Notes: a model not told the origin generated them from the letters alone. DNA of 28,519 nt from Dysgonamonadaceae bacterium (GCA_031258895.1 JAIRMF010000003.1:1-28519), one strand, 5' to 3'. Positions 1 through 9,109 are shown, counted from the stretch's first letter. Numbers and translations: made by a program.

Positions 1-31
1 CATATATTTCGCAATTTTTCGCATCATTCTC

Positions 32-61
32 TTGTTTTTTCAGAAACTATTATTACCTTTG
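32..61 (+). promoter_or_regulatory. Bacteroidota-type promoter reading into a gene-free leader
   Basis: TTG at 32-34 and TACCTTTG at 54-61 are separated by 19 bases, the same spacing as the promoter before tRNA-Phe in this window. This fits the Bacteroidota housekeeping consensus (-33 TTTG, -7 TAnnTTTG). Transcription would begin near 67-69. The first plausible start codon on this strand is at 522, so any transcript has a leader of about 450 bases or makes a non-coding RNA. Confidence 0.6.
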
Positions 62-73
62 CACCTCCCAAAG

Positions 74-200
74 GCCATAATAAACCTCAGGGGCGTTGAA
101 AAAAAAAACATTAAGGGCATTATAGGCATCAAGGACATTAAAAAAATAAACCTTAGGAGCATTATAAACATTAAGGACGTCAAGAAAAATATTTAGAGCG
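74..200. repeat. Three degenerate 42-base tandem units
   Basis: Units begin at 74, 117 and 159 (43, 42 and 42 bases). They share the pattern GC(C)ATTATA, then CATNAAGG, then an A-rich run. The minus-strand frame at 53-244 stays open only because 42 is a multiple of three. It encodes a low-complexity Asn/Val/Phe/Tyr string, and I do not call it a gene. The period matches the 42-base array at 664-950. Confidence 0.6.
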
Positions 201-380
201 GTGGAATCACAAAAGGAAAAAATATTACATTCATACTCGCGCACGCTTTTGAACGGTGAGACGGTACAGTTCCTGTGTTCAGTGTCGAATCACAAGAAAC
301 GACCGTTAGAATACATGTACCGAGCGTCAAATAAAATACGACTGTATCAATTTTATATCAACCGGCAGACACAATAAGAG

Positions 381-506
381 TATAGGCATACACAATATTA
401 ATATATAACAGCGAGACGAGAGTGTAAAACGGAGAAACAAAAATATAGGCGTATACAATATTAATATATAGCGTCAAAACGGGAATATGAAACGGAAAAA
501 CAGAGA
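381..506. repeat. Two imperfect 63-base direct repeats
   Basis: TATAGGC followed by ATACAATATTAATATATA (one mismatch between copies) occurs at 381 and again at 444, exactly 63 bases apart. The trailing parts also match loosely (AAAACGG...GAAAAACA-type stretches). The pair lies directly upstream of the 522 start codon. 63 is three times the 21-base period seen elsewhere in the window. The rest of 201-380 shows no gene or clear structure. Confidence 0.55.
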
Positions 507-521
507 TATGGAGGTACAATC

Positions 522-1406
522 ATGATTTCAAGAAGTATGGACATGTGGCCAAGATGGTTATACTGGACGGTATGGACGATAGCCTGGGTTTATGTAAGTG
601 CAATCAAGGTCTGTATGTACACGAATGATTTGTATAAAAAAATTTTTCGAAAAGATAGAAATACGAATCAGCCGCATACAGGAGCGAATCAGCCACCTGG
701 AAATATGAGTCGGCCAGACAGGGGAGCGAGTCAACCACCTGGAAATATGAATCAGCCGGACAGGGGAGCGAGTCAACCACCTGGAAATATGGATCAGCCA
801 GATAGGGGAGCGATTCAGCCACCTGGAAATATGAGTCAGCCAGACAGGGGAGCGAATCAGCCACCTGGAAATATGGATCAGCCGGATAGGGGAGTGAGTC
901 AGCCGGATAGGGGATCGAAGCAGACGTATACTCCTGTAAATCGGCAACATACAACTGTAATTCATCCGGATATATTCTCAACTTCCCCGTGTACAGCGGC
1001 AAGTCATCCGGATAAAGCCGTAAATAATCCGCATACACGCCCGGAATCTCCGGATACGGGCGCAAATCACCCGCGTTCCGGTTCAAACCGGCCGGATAAT
1101 TGTTTAAATCAACCGTATTCCGGTGTAAATGGACCGGATATTTGTTCAAACCAACCGCATTCCGGTGCAAATGGGCCGGATACTTGTTTAAACCAGCCTT
1201 ATTCAGGCTCAAATGAGACGGATATTTGTTTAAACCAGCCGTATTCCGGTGTAAATAGGCCGGATACTTGTTTAAAATTCCCGTCTCCAGGCGCCATCGA
1301 GCCGTCTAAAGGCGAACGTCCGCCGAATAAAGCCTCAATTGAGCCTCGTGCAGGCTCATCCTCCCCGGATTCAGGCACGATTCGGCCGGACTTATTTTCA
1401 TCATAA
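522..1406 (+). CDS. Putative membrane-anchored Pro/Asn-rich heptad-repeat protein
   Basis: I do not recognise a family. The 294-residue frame starts with a short Arg/Trp-rich head and one likely membrane helix (about residues 11-33, Trp/Tyr/Val-rich), followed by basic residues KKIFRKDR. The remainder, to the end, is built from 7-residue units paired into 14-residue units with Pro at the start of nearly every one. The first five are near-identical (GA-x-QPPGNM-x-QPDR). Later ones are diverged (for example PDTCLNQPYSGSNE) but keep the register. GGAGGT at 510-515 is a good Shine-Dalgarno, unusual for this phylum. Support for coding: the third-base changes in the first five units (CCA/CCG, GAC/GAT, CAG/CAA) are all synonymous in this frame. 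Against it: two antisense frames (558-965 and 604-1212) are also open, because a stop-free 21-base repeat keeps any frame open. It could be non-coding repeat DNA. The next gene starts 49 bases downstream. Confidence 0.45.
   Translation: MISRSMDMWPRWLYWTVWTIAWVYVSAIKVCMYTNDLYKKIFRKDRNTNQPHTGANQPPGNMSRPDRGASQPPGNMNQPDRGASQPPGNMDQPDRGAIQPPGNMSQPDRGANQPPGNMDQPDRGVSQPDRGSKQTYTPVNRQHTTVIHPDIFSTSPCTAASHPDKAVNNPHTRPESPDTGANHPRSGSNRPDNCLNQPYSGVNGPDICSNQPHSGANGPDTCLNQPYSGSNETDICLNQPYSGVNRPDTCLKFPSPGAIEPSKGERPPNKASIEPRAGSSSPDSGTIRPDLFSS
664..1400. repeat. 21/42-base tandem repeat array
   Basis: Five almost identical 42-base units lie between about 670 and 885, each two related 21-base halves (GAGCGAATCAGCCACCTGG type and ATATGAGTCAGCCAGACAGG type). 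Diverged 42-base units continue in the same register to about 1400, marked by a recurrent CCGGATA. Identity falls from 5' to 3', as expected if the array expands at the 5' side and decays at the other. Confidence 0.8.
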
Positions 1407-1455
1407 CCATATATATATTTAATGTAGCCTAGTATTAACTTAAACTGAGATTTCT

Positions 1456-2124
1456 ATGGAGAAAAAGAAAGTTTACTACATGCCTGCCAAATTTGGCGAC
1501 CTGTATCTGTGGCTTAGGAATTTCATAGACGGCGTTGCCCCTAACCTCGCCCGCTATGGAATCCCCGAAACCGAATTTGAATCTCTGCGAATCCTGAACT
1601 CAAAGTTCCAGGCCGCGCAGATGATTGCCGAAGGTCCCAATCCAGGCCCCGCGGACAGAATTCAACGCAGGGACACTGCGGCTGCTGTTCGTAAAGAGGC
1701 GCGCGGTATTGTCAATAAGTATCTTAAGTACAACGAAGTTCTATCTAATGAAGAACGCCGTAAACTTGGGATTCCCGTATACGACAATGCAAGAACGCCG
1801 ATCGACGTTCCTAAGACCTGGCCTGACCTTGTAATCGAGGTACTTGGAGCTGGGCTTGTGAAAACTAAGTTTCATAAGCACGGCAGTACGACTACGGCTC
1901 GTCCGTATGGCGTTATAGGCGCTGTTGTTATTTATGGTGTTTCCGACCATCAGGCCGATAAGCACGATGAATTAAACAGGCATCTGCTCGCCACCCGCTC
2001 CCAGCATACCTTTGAATTTCCAGACGAAGAACGCGGTAAGACAGTCAGCATAGCTGTCGCCTGGCAGAACGAAAAAGGCCAGGTAGGTCCTTACTGCGAT
2101 ATTCAGTCTGTGATCATCGCCTGA
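1456..2124 (+). CDS. Conserved hypothetical protein of Bacteroidota, helical head plus Fn3-like tail
   Basis: This 222-residue protein resembles a widespread but uncharacterised family. The N-terminal half (about 10-120) is predicted helical, with an invariant-looking KYLKYNEVLSNEERRKLGIP stretch (about 89-108). The C-terminal half (about 122-222) has alternating beta-strand character and ends in the family pattern GKTVSIAVAWQNEKGQVGP followed by a final strand, much like a fibronectin type III fold. There is no signal peptide or membrane segment. The start is the ATG after a 49-base gap from the repeat-rich frame; no good promoter or Shine-Dalgarno is visible, so it may be co-transcribed with that frame. 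Codon use is more balanced than in the C-rich genes downstream. Function is unknown. Confidence is high that it is a gene and low for any role. Confidence 0.85.
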   Translation: MEKKKVYYMPAKFGDLYLWLRNFIDGVAPNLARYGIPETEFESLRILNSKFQAAQMIAEGPNPGPADRIQRRDTAAAVRKEARGIVNKYLKYNEVLSNEERRKLGIPVYDNARTPIDVPKTWPDLVIEVLGAGLVKTKFHKHGSTTTARPYGVIGAVVIYGVSDHQADKHDELNRHLLATRSQHTFEFPDEERGKTVSIAVAWQNEKGQVGPYCDIQSVIIA

Positions 2125-2434
2125 CGGCAGCTACGGGGAGCTGCTCAAGGAGGCGAAAAGGACGCAGGGTAGCCGCACGTCGCGCGCCTGCAACGTTAGG
2201 GGATTGTTGCAGGAAGCGGAAGTAACGTTCGGCAGTCGGAAACCGGACTTCGGCACACGGGGAGTTTTGTTGAGGAAGGGAGATTCGACGCTCTGCGGAC
2301 GCAAATTGTAGGAGATCAGCGCAAAAATATTGCGCTATATGTTGATATTGAAGTTACAGGGCGCCAATCCGGCGCTCCGTGACTTTGGTATAAAGTTCTG
2401 GAGTTTTATAATAACCGTATAGAATTTTAAACCA
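2125..2434. other. Hairpin-rich intergenic region with loose 60-64-base repeats
   Basis: No gene is seen. There are four clear dyads: GCAGCT/AGCTGC (2127-2144), CTGCAAC/GTTGCAG (2188-2212), AGCGCAA/TTGCGCT with a 5-base loop (2318-2336) and GCGCC/GGCGC with a 5-base loop (2361-2375). A GGGGA followed by an AGGA-type box recurs at 2135, 2199 and 2259, suggesting three diverged units of 60-64 bases. The last hairpin is followed by TGACTTTG (2380-2387), a weak match to the -7 element and a possible promoter for the next gene. Confidence 0.55.
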
Positions 2435-3997
2435 ATGAACGAGGAAACGTTTGAACGCGTCTCAATGGTTGTTATAGCGCTGCTGTGCTACGCTGCAACG
2501 CCGCTGCTGTTCCAAAACGACGCCTTCTACTCCATAACAATAGGGGAGTGGATCGTTTCGCACGGCGTCGACATGAAAGACCATTTCTCCATGCACGACC
2601 TGCCCTACACCTACCCGCACTGGGCGTTCGACGTGTTTATTTACGTCCTCTATGCGGTCGGATCGTTCACCGGAATCTACATCGCAACCGTCTGTCTGGC
2701 CATCGCGCTCGGCCTGCTGCTCTATACAATAAACAGGGAAATCTCCGGAAACAGCATCGTCGCGCTGTTCGTCACGGTTTTCGTCATCTTCGTCCTCTAC
2801 GGCGGCTTCATAACCGCAAGGGCGCAGCTCGTGAGCTACATCCTGCTGCTGCTAACCGTCTACTTTATCGAAAAATACCTCAGGACCGGCATGCTCTACT
2901 TCCCTATCTTTCTGTTCCTTATCGCCGTCGTTATCGCCAACACCCATGCGGCCGTGTTCCCGTTCTTCTTCATCCTCTTCCTGCCCTATATCTGCAGTGT
3001 GGTCGTCTCCACGCGCTGCAGCGATTTCTACGGCAGCAAACAGCAAGTCTATACGGCCAGGGTGATTCTCTCAAACAACTACTTGACAAAATATCTCGCC
3101 GTAACAGCCGTCATCTGTCTTGCCGCCGGCCTGATAACCCCCATCGGAAACACCCCCTACCTCTATCTGTACAAGACGCTTGCCGGAACAAGCCTCAGGA
3201 ACATCATCGAACACAGCCCGATGGTCCTTATACTCTCCCCGAAAACGATGATTATCCTGCTGGCGTTTATTTTAATAATCATATTACTCGAAGTAAAGAT
3301 CCGTCTGTGCGATCTGTTCATGCTTGCCGGCCTGTTTCTCATGGCGCTGGCGCACCAACGGCACCTATCGCTTCTGGCAGTCATCGGGGCGCCCATTTTC
3401 GCAAGAATGTTCGGCGATTACCTCAAAAAGGCGCCCGAAACGGACATCTATCTGGACAAAATATTCCTCAAACCGAAAGCATTAACCGTCATGGCGGTTG
3501 TTTTCACCGTCATGTTCGTCACAATGCGCGCCAATTTCCGCATATTTCCCTACAACGGCCGCATAACAGCCAACTACAACTTTTTAATAAAGCCTACAAT
3601 CGACGAAACGTCCTACCCGGTGGCTGCCTGCGACTACATAAAAAACAACCTGAACCTCGACACGGTCAGACTGTTCAACGAGTACGACAACGGCAGCTAC
3701 CTGATGTTCAGAGGGCTCCCCGTGTTCGTCGATTCGCGCGCCGACCTCTACACCTTACCGTTCAACGGGACTGACGACGTCCTCCAGGAGTATTTCGACG
3801 TCACACGGATACGCAAATTCTATGACGAGACGTTCGAAAAGTACTCCATAACGCACCTGCTGATAAAATGCGCCTCCCCACTAACCGTCATCCTCGCCAG
3901 AGATATCCGCTATCGCGAGCTGTTCTGGGACGACAACTTCGTTCTGTACAGCCGTAACGCCGAACCGCCCGAAGAAACAACAACAACAACGCCATGA
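2435..3997 (+). CDS. Polytopic membrane protein, GT-C glycosyltransferase-like
   Basis: A 520-residue integral membrane protein with about ten hydrophobic segments in residues 8-375, followed by a soluble C-terminal domain. It resembles the GT-C superfamily (polyprenyl-phosphate sugar transferases). An acidic N-terminal loop (HGVDMKDHFSMHD, about 43-55) sits after the first helix, where GT-C enzymes keep a metal-binding Asp/Glu. The C-terminal signature FNEYDNGSYLMFRGLPVFVD (from about residue 412) followed by SRADLY is shared with large uncharacterised bacterial membrane proteins of this type. The extreme C-terminus is a poly-Thr run from repeated ACA codons. The stop overlaps the next start (ATGA at 3994-3997), so the two genes are translationally coupled. 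The sugar donor and acceptor cannot be told from sequence. The coding strand is C-rich. Confidence 0.7.
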   Translation: MNEETFERVSMVVIALLCYAATPLLFQNDAFYSITIGEWIVSHGVDMKDHFSMHDLPYTYPHWAFDVFIYVLYAVGSFTGIYIATVCLAIALGLLLYTINREISGNSIVALFVTVFVIFVLYGGFITARAQLVSYILLLLTVYFIEKYLRTGMLYFPIFLFLIAVVIANTHAAVFPFFFILFLPYICSVVVSTRCSDFYGSKQQVYTARVILSNNYLTKYLAVTAVICLAAGLITPIGNTPYLYLYKTLAGTSLRNIIEHSPMVLILSPKTMIILLAFILIIILLEVKIRLCDLFMLAGLFLMALAHQRHLSLLAVIGAPIFARMFGDYLKKAPETDIYLDKIFLKPKALTVMAVVFTVMFVTMRANFRIFPYNGRITANYNFLIKPTIDETSYPVAACDYIKNNLNLDTVRLFNEYDNGSYLMFRGLPVFVDSRADLYTLPFNGTDDVLQEYFDVTRIRKFYDETFEKYSITHLLIKCASPLTVILARDIRYRELFWDDNFVLYSRNAEPPEETTTTTP

Positions 3998-5106
3998 AAG
4001 CAAAAGTCTACTTTACCGACATGCGAACCAGGCCCGGACGTAACCTGCTCGACAAACTATCCGCGCTGATCGTCAAAGCAGGCGTCGAAAACATCGACCT
4101 GAAAGACAAATTCGTAGCTCTAAAAATACATTTCGGCGAACCAGGCAACCTCTCCTACATCCGTCCCAATTACGCCGCCCGCATAGCGCAGCACCTTATA
4201 CAACACCGCGCGAAACCCTTCCTTACAGACGCAGGAACTCTATACTTAGGCCGCCGCTCCAACGCCATAGACCACATAAACGCCGCTTTCGAAAACGGTT
4301 TCAACCCTCTATCTGTGCCCTGTCCCGTTATTATTGCCGACGGCATCAAAGCAATCGACTACGTCGAAATTCCCATCAACCAAAAGTACTGTCAGACTGC
4401 GAAAATCGCCGCTGCAATCGCACAATCCGACGTTATAGTCTCGCTAAACCACTTTAAAGGGCACGAACAGACCGGTCTAGGCGGCGCAATCAAAAACTTA
4501 GGCATGGGTTCCGCCTCTGTTGCCGGCAAACTCGAACTTCATTCTTCCTCCAAGCCGGTTATAAAGCCGCAAGACTGCGTTGCATGCGGCCAATGCGTAA
4601 AACACTGCGCCTCAAACGCCGTCCTAATCGGGCAAAACAACAAAGCGGAAATAAACTACAACCGTTGCGTCGGATGCGGCCAGTGCGTAGCCGTCTGTCA
4701 ATACGAGGCAGCTCAGCCGGTCTGGGACGACTCCGTCGACGTCCTGTGTTACAAAATCGCCGAATACGCCCTCGCCGTGACAATGAACAAACCTCATTTC
4801 CACATCAATTTTATAATGGACGTATCCCCAAACTGCGACTGCTGGAACTGCAACGACGCCGCGATCGTCCCCAACATAGGTATGGCTGCCTCGTTCGACC
4901 CCGTCGCAATCGACAACTTCTCCGCGCAAATGGTCAATCAGCACGCCGCAAACCCCCATACAGCCCTCAAAACACAACGTCCAAACGAACTCCAAAACGT
5001 CGATAAATTCCAACTCCTCCACCCAAACACCAACTGGAAAGCAGGACTCGAATACGCCGAACAAATAGGACTCGGAAAGGTGGATTATGATGTTATAACC
5101 GTCTGA
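3994..5106 (+). CDS. DUF362 protein with two [4Fe-4S] ferredoxin clusters
   Basis: 370 residues. The DUF362 domain spans about 1-185 (KIHFGEPGNLSYIRP, then LNHFKGHEQTGLGGAIKNLG at about 151-170). Two ferredoxin motifs CxxCxxCxxxC follow at Cys195/198/201/205 and Cys225/228/231/235, enough for two [4Fe-4S] clusters. A further Cys group (CDCWNC, about 274-279) precedes the C-terminal DUF362 part with FDPVAID. Such proteins are presumed cytoplasmic electron carriers or redox enzymes; the substrate is not established. The start codon overlaps the previous stop by four bases, so the protein is probably made with the membrane protein, though a functional link is only inferred. Confidence 0.9.
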   Translation: MKAKVYFTDMRTRPGRNLLDKLSALIVKAGVENIDLKDKFVALKIHFGEPGNLSYIRPNYAARIAQHLIQHRAKPFLTDAGTLYLGRRSNAIDHINAAFENGFNPLSVPCPVIIADGIKAIDYVEIPINQKYCQTAKIAAAIAQSDVIVSLNHFKGHEQTGLGGAIKNLGMGSASVAGKLELHSSSKPVIKPQDCVACGQCVKHCASNAVLIGQNNKAEINYNRCVGCGQCVAVCQYEAAQPVWDDSVDVLCYKIAEYALAVTMNKPHFHINFIMDVSPNCDCWNCNDAAIVPNIGMAASFDPVAIDNFSAQMVNQHAANPHTALKTQRPNELQNVDKFQLLHPNTNWKAGLEYAEQIGLGKVDYDVITV

Positions 5107-5150
5107 ACACAACTTCAACAAGCATTTTCAAAAAAAAATTGCAAAAATCA

Positions 5151-5180
5151 TTGCGTATTTAAAAAATAGTCGTACCTTTG
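5151..5180 (+). promoter_or_regulatory. Promoter of tRNA-Phe
   Basis: TTG at 5151-5153 and TACCTTTG at 5173-5180 are spaced 19 bases apart. The mature tRNA begins 20 bases after the -7 element, leaving a short 5' leader of about 14 bases. Confidence 0.85.
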
Positions 5181-5200
5181 CAGTCTCAAAACCAAAAAAC

Positions 5201-5273
<73 letters not shown>

Positions 5274-5299
5274 CCCAGGTGAGAGATGAGAAAAACAAG

Positions 5300-5337
5300 A
5301 GCCTCGGAAGTAATTTACTTTCGGGGCTTTCGTTTTG
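5300..5337 (+). terminator. Rho-independent-like terminator after tRNA-Phe
   Basis: AGCCTCGGAAGTAA (5300-5313) can pair over its full length with TTACTTTCGGGGCT (5315-5328), with two G-T pairs, and is followed by TTCGTTTT. The innermost pairs would open to form the loop. It sits 27 bases after the tRNA. Confidence 0.8.
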
Positions 5338-5452
5338 TATGAAGAAAACAAAACAGACACCTCCGTTCAGCCGCCGGATACGCGTCTGCACGTAGCGGCA
5401 ATACATACATATATGGTGTGTCCGTCCGAAAAAAATATTAAAAAAGAATTGC

Positions 5453-5460
5453 TACCTTTG
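5453..5460 (+). promoter_or_regulatory. -7 element upstream of the YfhO-like gene
   Basis: TACCTTTG lies 37 bases before the start codon at 5498. No TTG is present 19 bases upstream, where the sequence is A-rich, so only the -7 box is supported. Confidence 0.6.
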
Positions 5461-5497
5461 TAGCCTGAATTTTCCCCCAAAATAACAAATAATACAA

Positions 5498-8005
5498 ATG
5501 AAACAAATAACGTTGCATGCGGTCGCCATCGCAATATTCGCAGCCCTGTCAATGCTCTACTTCAAGCCCTCTTACGAGGGAAAAACACTCCAACAAGGCG
5601 ATATATCACAATGGAAAGGAATGAGCAAAGAACTGAACGATTATGCAAAAAACAACCCCGGCGCACGATCCGCCTGGTCAGGTACAATGTTCTCCGGAAT
5701 GCCCTCCTATAACTTCATAACAGTCGGAGACCCGCCGGATTACACCTACAACATCCAACGAATATTCCACCTCGGCAAGGCGGAGGAAACAGGACCAATA
5801 TTCGCCTGCCTGGTCTGCGCCTACATATTCCTCTTCCTCCTCACAGGAAACATTACAATATCAATTCTCGGCGCCGTCGGGTGCGGCTTCGCTTCATACA
5901 ACCCGATAATCCTCCATGCAGGACACGTTACAAAAGCGTGGGCAATAGCATTCATGCCGCTCGTGCTGTCCGGTATGTTGCTCGTCTTCCGGAAAAAAAT
6001 CATACAGGGAGGAGCACTGCTCGCACTCGGACTGACAATGGAACTCGGCGCAAATCATATTCAAATAACATATTATCTCGCCATAGCCTGTGCCCTCATC
6101 TACGTCGCCTGGCTCGTGAACTCAATACGAAAAAAAGAATACGGCATAATCGCAAAAGGTACGGCAGTAATGGTCGCAGCACTAATACTCGCCGTCGCCC
6201 CACGATTGCCGGCAATGTACTCCAACCTCGAAATGAGCCGAACAAGCCTTCGCGGACCCTCGGAACTTACCGCACAACCGTCGCCGGACAACAACAACGA
6301 TAATAAGGCCAAACTTTCTTCCGGACTCGACAGAGATTACGCATTCACCTGGAGTTATGGCAAGAGCGAAACCTTGAGCATGCTCATCCCAAACATACAT
6401 GGCGGTGAATCCGGCGGAACACTCGGCAAAAATTCCCACATAGCGCAAGCGCTGAAAGCCAACGGTCAGCGAGTAGGGAAAGAAATAATATCATACACAT
6501 ACTGGGGAGACAAACCGTTCACGTCAGGTCCGGTCTATGCGGGCGCCGTGATATGCTTTCTGTTTGTACTTGCAATGCTGGTCATCGGAAACAAAAACAA
6601 ATGGTGGCTCTTCAGCATAGCCGTACTGTTCGTACTGCTGTCGTGGGGGAAAAACCTCGCATGGTTCAACGATTTCCTGTTCTATAACCTGCCAATGTAC
6701 AGTAAATTCCGAACACCCGAAATGTCGCTGGTGATAACAACGCTCCTGACGCCAATCATCGCCGCCTGGGGACTGAAATCACTGCTCGATAACAATTCAC
6801 CGCCCGAAAAAATAAGAAAACAAATACTCATCTCACTCGGAATCACAGGCGGTATATGTCTTATACTGCGGCTCGCCCCTGGACTGTTCTTTAACTTCGA
6901 ATCGGAATACGACCGGCAATTCTCGTCGCAAGTCCCCGAATGGTATTACACAGCCCTCATCTCAGACCGCATGGAACTGCTTAAATCCGACGCCCTCCGT
7001 TCGCTCGTCTTTATCCTTCTTGCCGCAGCAACAGTGTATTTTGTCGCAGGTAAAAACCGAAAATACGCCAAACATTCTCTGATTTTCCTCGCTATACTGA
7101 CCTTGGTAGACCTGTGGACAGTCGACAAACGTTATCTGAACGATTCAAGCTTTGAGAAAAAGAAAACGGAACAAACCTTCGAACCCTCAACAGCCGACAA
7201 AATAATCCTCGAAGATAAAACACCCTCATACAGGGTACTAAACCTGACCGTAAATACTTTCAACGACGCATCAACATCCTATTTCCATAAATCAATCGGC
7301 GGTTACAGCGCGGCAAAACTTCGCCGATACCAGGAACTCGTTGATTCCTGCATCAGGCCGGAAATAAGTCTTATTGACCGAACATTCCAATCGGCAAGAA
7401 CGGTCGATGAATTGATAGCACTGTCAAATAACGCGTTTGACAAAACGCCGATAATAAATATGTTGAATGGGAAATATATAATCTACAAAGAAGTGCCGAT
7501 CGAAAACCGTAACGCTTTCGGGAATGCATGGTTTGTAAACAGCCTGCAAACGGTCGATAATGCCGATGAAGAACTCGCAGCGATGAAGAAGATTAACCCG
7601 AAGACAACGGCTGTGGCGGATAAACGGTTCAAAAACGAAATCGGTGAAACATCTTCCATTGCAACGGATTCGACGGCAACCATCAGCCTTATGGAATATC
7701 GTCCGGAACATCTGACATACATCTCAAAAACATCTACCGAACAGCTTGCCGTTTTTTCGGAAATATACTATAAACCCGGATGGAAATCATTTATCGACGG
7801 GCAACCCGCACCCCATTTCCGCGTCAACTGGATACTTCGAGCAATGCACGTCCCGGCAGGAGAACACAAAATAGAATTTCTGTTCGAACCGGACACATAC
7901 AACATGCTTGCAAAAACAGGCTCCTGGGCGTCACTTTTAGTGATCGTTCTTGTTGTCGGCGCAGGAGTATTTTCTTTCCGCAAAGGTAAACCCGTGTCCC
8001 GATAG
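5498..8005 (+). CDS. YfhO-family integral membrane protein
   Basis: 835 residues, normal length for Bacteroidota members of the YfhO family. An N-terminal helix (about 5-23) is followed by an extracytoplasmic stretch carrying GDISQWKGMSKE and SGTMFSGMPSYNF, which are typical of the family. About ten more hydrophobic segments follow up to about residue 540, then a soluble C-terminal domain. That domain ends with VFSEIYYKPGWKSFIDG and the related AMHVPAGEHKIEFLFEP pattern, then a last helix and a basic tail (FRKGKPVSR). YfhO proteins are GT-C-like and linked in Firmicutes to glycosylation of lipoteichoic acid; the Bacteroidota substrate is unknown. The gene has its own -7 box after the tRNA terminator and stands alone. 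Confidence 0.88.
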   Translation: MKQITLHAVAIAIFAALSMLYFKPSYEGKTLQQGDISQWKGMSKELNDYAKNNPGARSAWSGTMFSGMPSYNFITVGDPPDYTYNIQRIFHLGKAEETGPIFACLVCAYIFLFLLTGNITISILGAVGCGFASYNPIILHAGHVTKAWAIAFMPLVLSGMLLVFRKKIIQGGALLALGLTMELGANHIQITYYLAIACALIYVAWLVNSIRKKEYGIIAKGTAVMVAALILAVAPRLPAMYSNLEMSRTSLRGPSELTAQPSPDNNNDNKAKLSSGLDRDYAFTWSYGKSETLSMLIPNIHGGESGGTLGKNSHIAQALKANGQRVGKEIISYTYWGDKPFTSGPVYAGAVICFLFVLAMLVIGNKNKWWLFSIAVLFVLLSWGKNLAWFNDFLFYNLPMYSKFRTPEMSLVITTLLTPIIAAWGLKSLLDNNSPPEKIRKQILISLGITGGICLILRLAPGLFFNFESEYDRQFSSQVPEWYYTALISDRMELLKSDALRSLVFILLAAATVYFVAGKNRKYAKHSLIFLAILTLVDLWTVDKRYLNDSSFEKKKTEQTFEPSTADKIILEDKTPSYRVLNLTVNTFNDASTSYFHKSIGGYSAAKLRRYQELVDSCIRPEISLIDRTFQSARTVDELIALSNNAFDKTPIINMLNGKYIIYKEVPIENRNAFGNAWFVNSLQTVDNADEELAAMKKINPKTTAVADKRFKNEIGETSSIATDSTATISLMEYRPEHLTYISKTSTEQLAVFSEIYYKPGWKSFIDGQPAPHFRVNWILRAMHVPAGEHKIEFLFEPDTYNMLAKTGSWASLLVIVLVVGAGVFSFRKGKPVSR

Positions 8006-8030
8006 AGGAGTTTTTTTGGAGGGAACTTCA

Positions 8031-8060
8031 TTGTTGTTTCAAAAACATTGTTTACCTTTG
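8031..8060 (+). promoter_or_regulatory. Promoter upstream of the CA-tract/21-base-repeat locus
   Basis: TTG at 8031-8033 and TACCTTTG at 8053-8060 have the 19-base spacing of the tRNA-Phe promoter. Predicted transcription starts near 8066-8068, almost at the ATG at 8069, so a message from here would be nearly leaderless. Confidence 0.75.
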
Positions 8061-8068
8061 CACCCGTT

Positions 8069-8953
<885 letters not shown>

Positions 8954-8983
8954 AAAAATAAACTCCATAAATAAATAGTAACA

Positions 8984-9030
8984 CGGACTAACGATAGTGA
9001 GAATCGTCCGTAAATAAGCAACCACTATCG
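8984..9030. promoter_or_regulatory. Overlapping dyads upstream of the 5'-nucleotidase genes
   Basis: CGATAGT (8992-8998) is the exact reverse complement of ACTATCG (9024-9030). The same left arm can instead pair locally: ACGAT (8991-8995) with ATCGT (9003-9007). The two pairings exclude each other. The right arm ends 21 bases before the -7 box at 9052-9059, where the -33 region should be, so this could be an operator. It is only a structural observation. Confidence 0.35.
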
Positions 9031-9051
9031 CTATGTAAAAAAAAGTTTTAT

Positions 9052-9059
9052 TACCTTTG
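9052..9059 (+). promoter_or_regulatory. -7 element of the split 5'-nucleotidase operon
   Basis: TACCTTTG, 50 bases before the ATG at 9110. No TTG is present at the expected -33 position, which overlaps the end of the 9024-9030 dyad arm. A promoter lacking a -33 box may need an activator; that is inference. Confidence 0.6.
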
Positions 9060-9109
9060 CCGAAAATTCAACAAAACCCCAACCCTACACAACATACCAA
9101 CATATCACA

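Noticed and set aside
53..244. Minus-strand 63-residue frame
   Set aside because: It is the antisense reading of degenerate 42-base repeats, low in complexity, with a promoter reading the opposite way. Frame openness follows from the period being a multiple of three.
558..1212. Two long antisense frames (558-965, 604-1212)
   Set aside because: They mirror the 21/42-base array. Third-base changes that are silent in the plus frame alter residues here (Cys/Tyr, Leu/Pro), and no promoter faces them.
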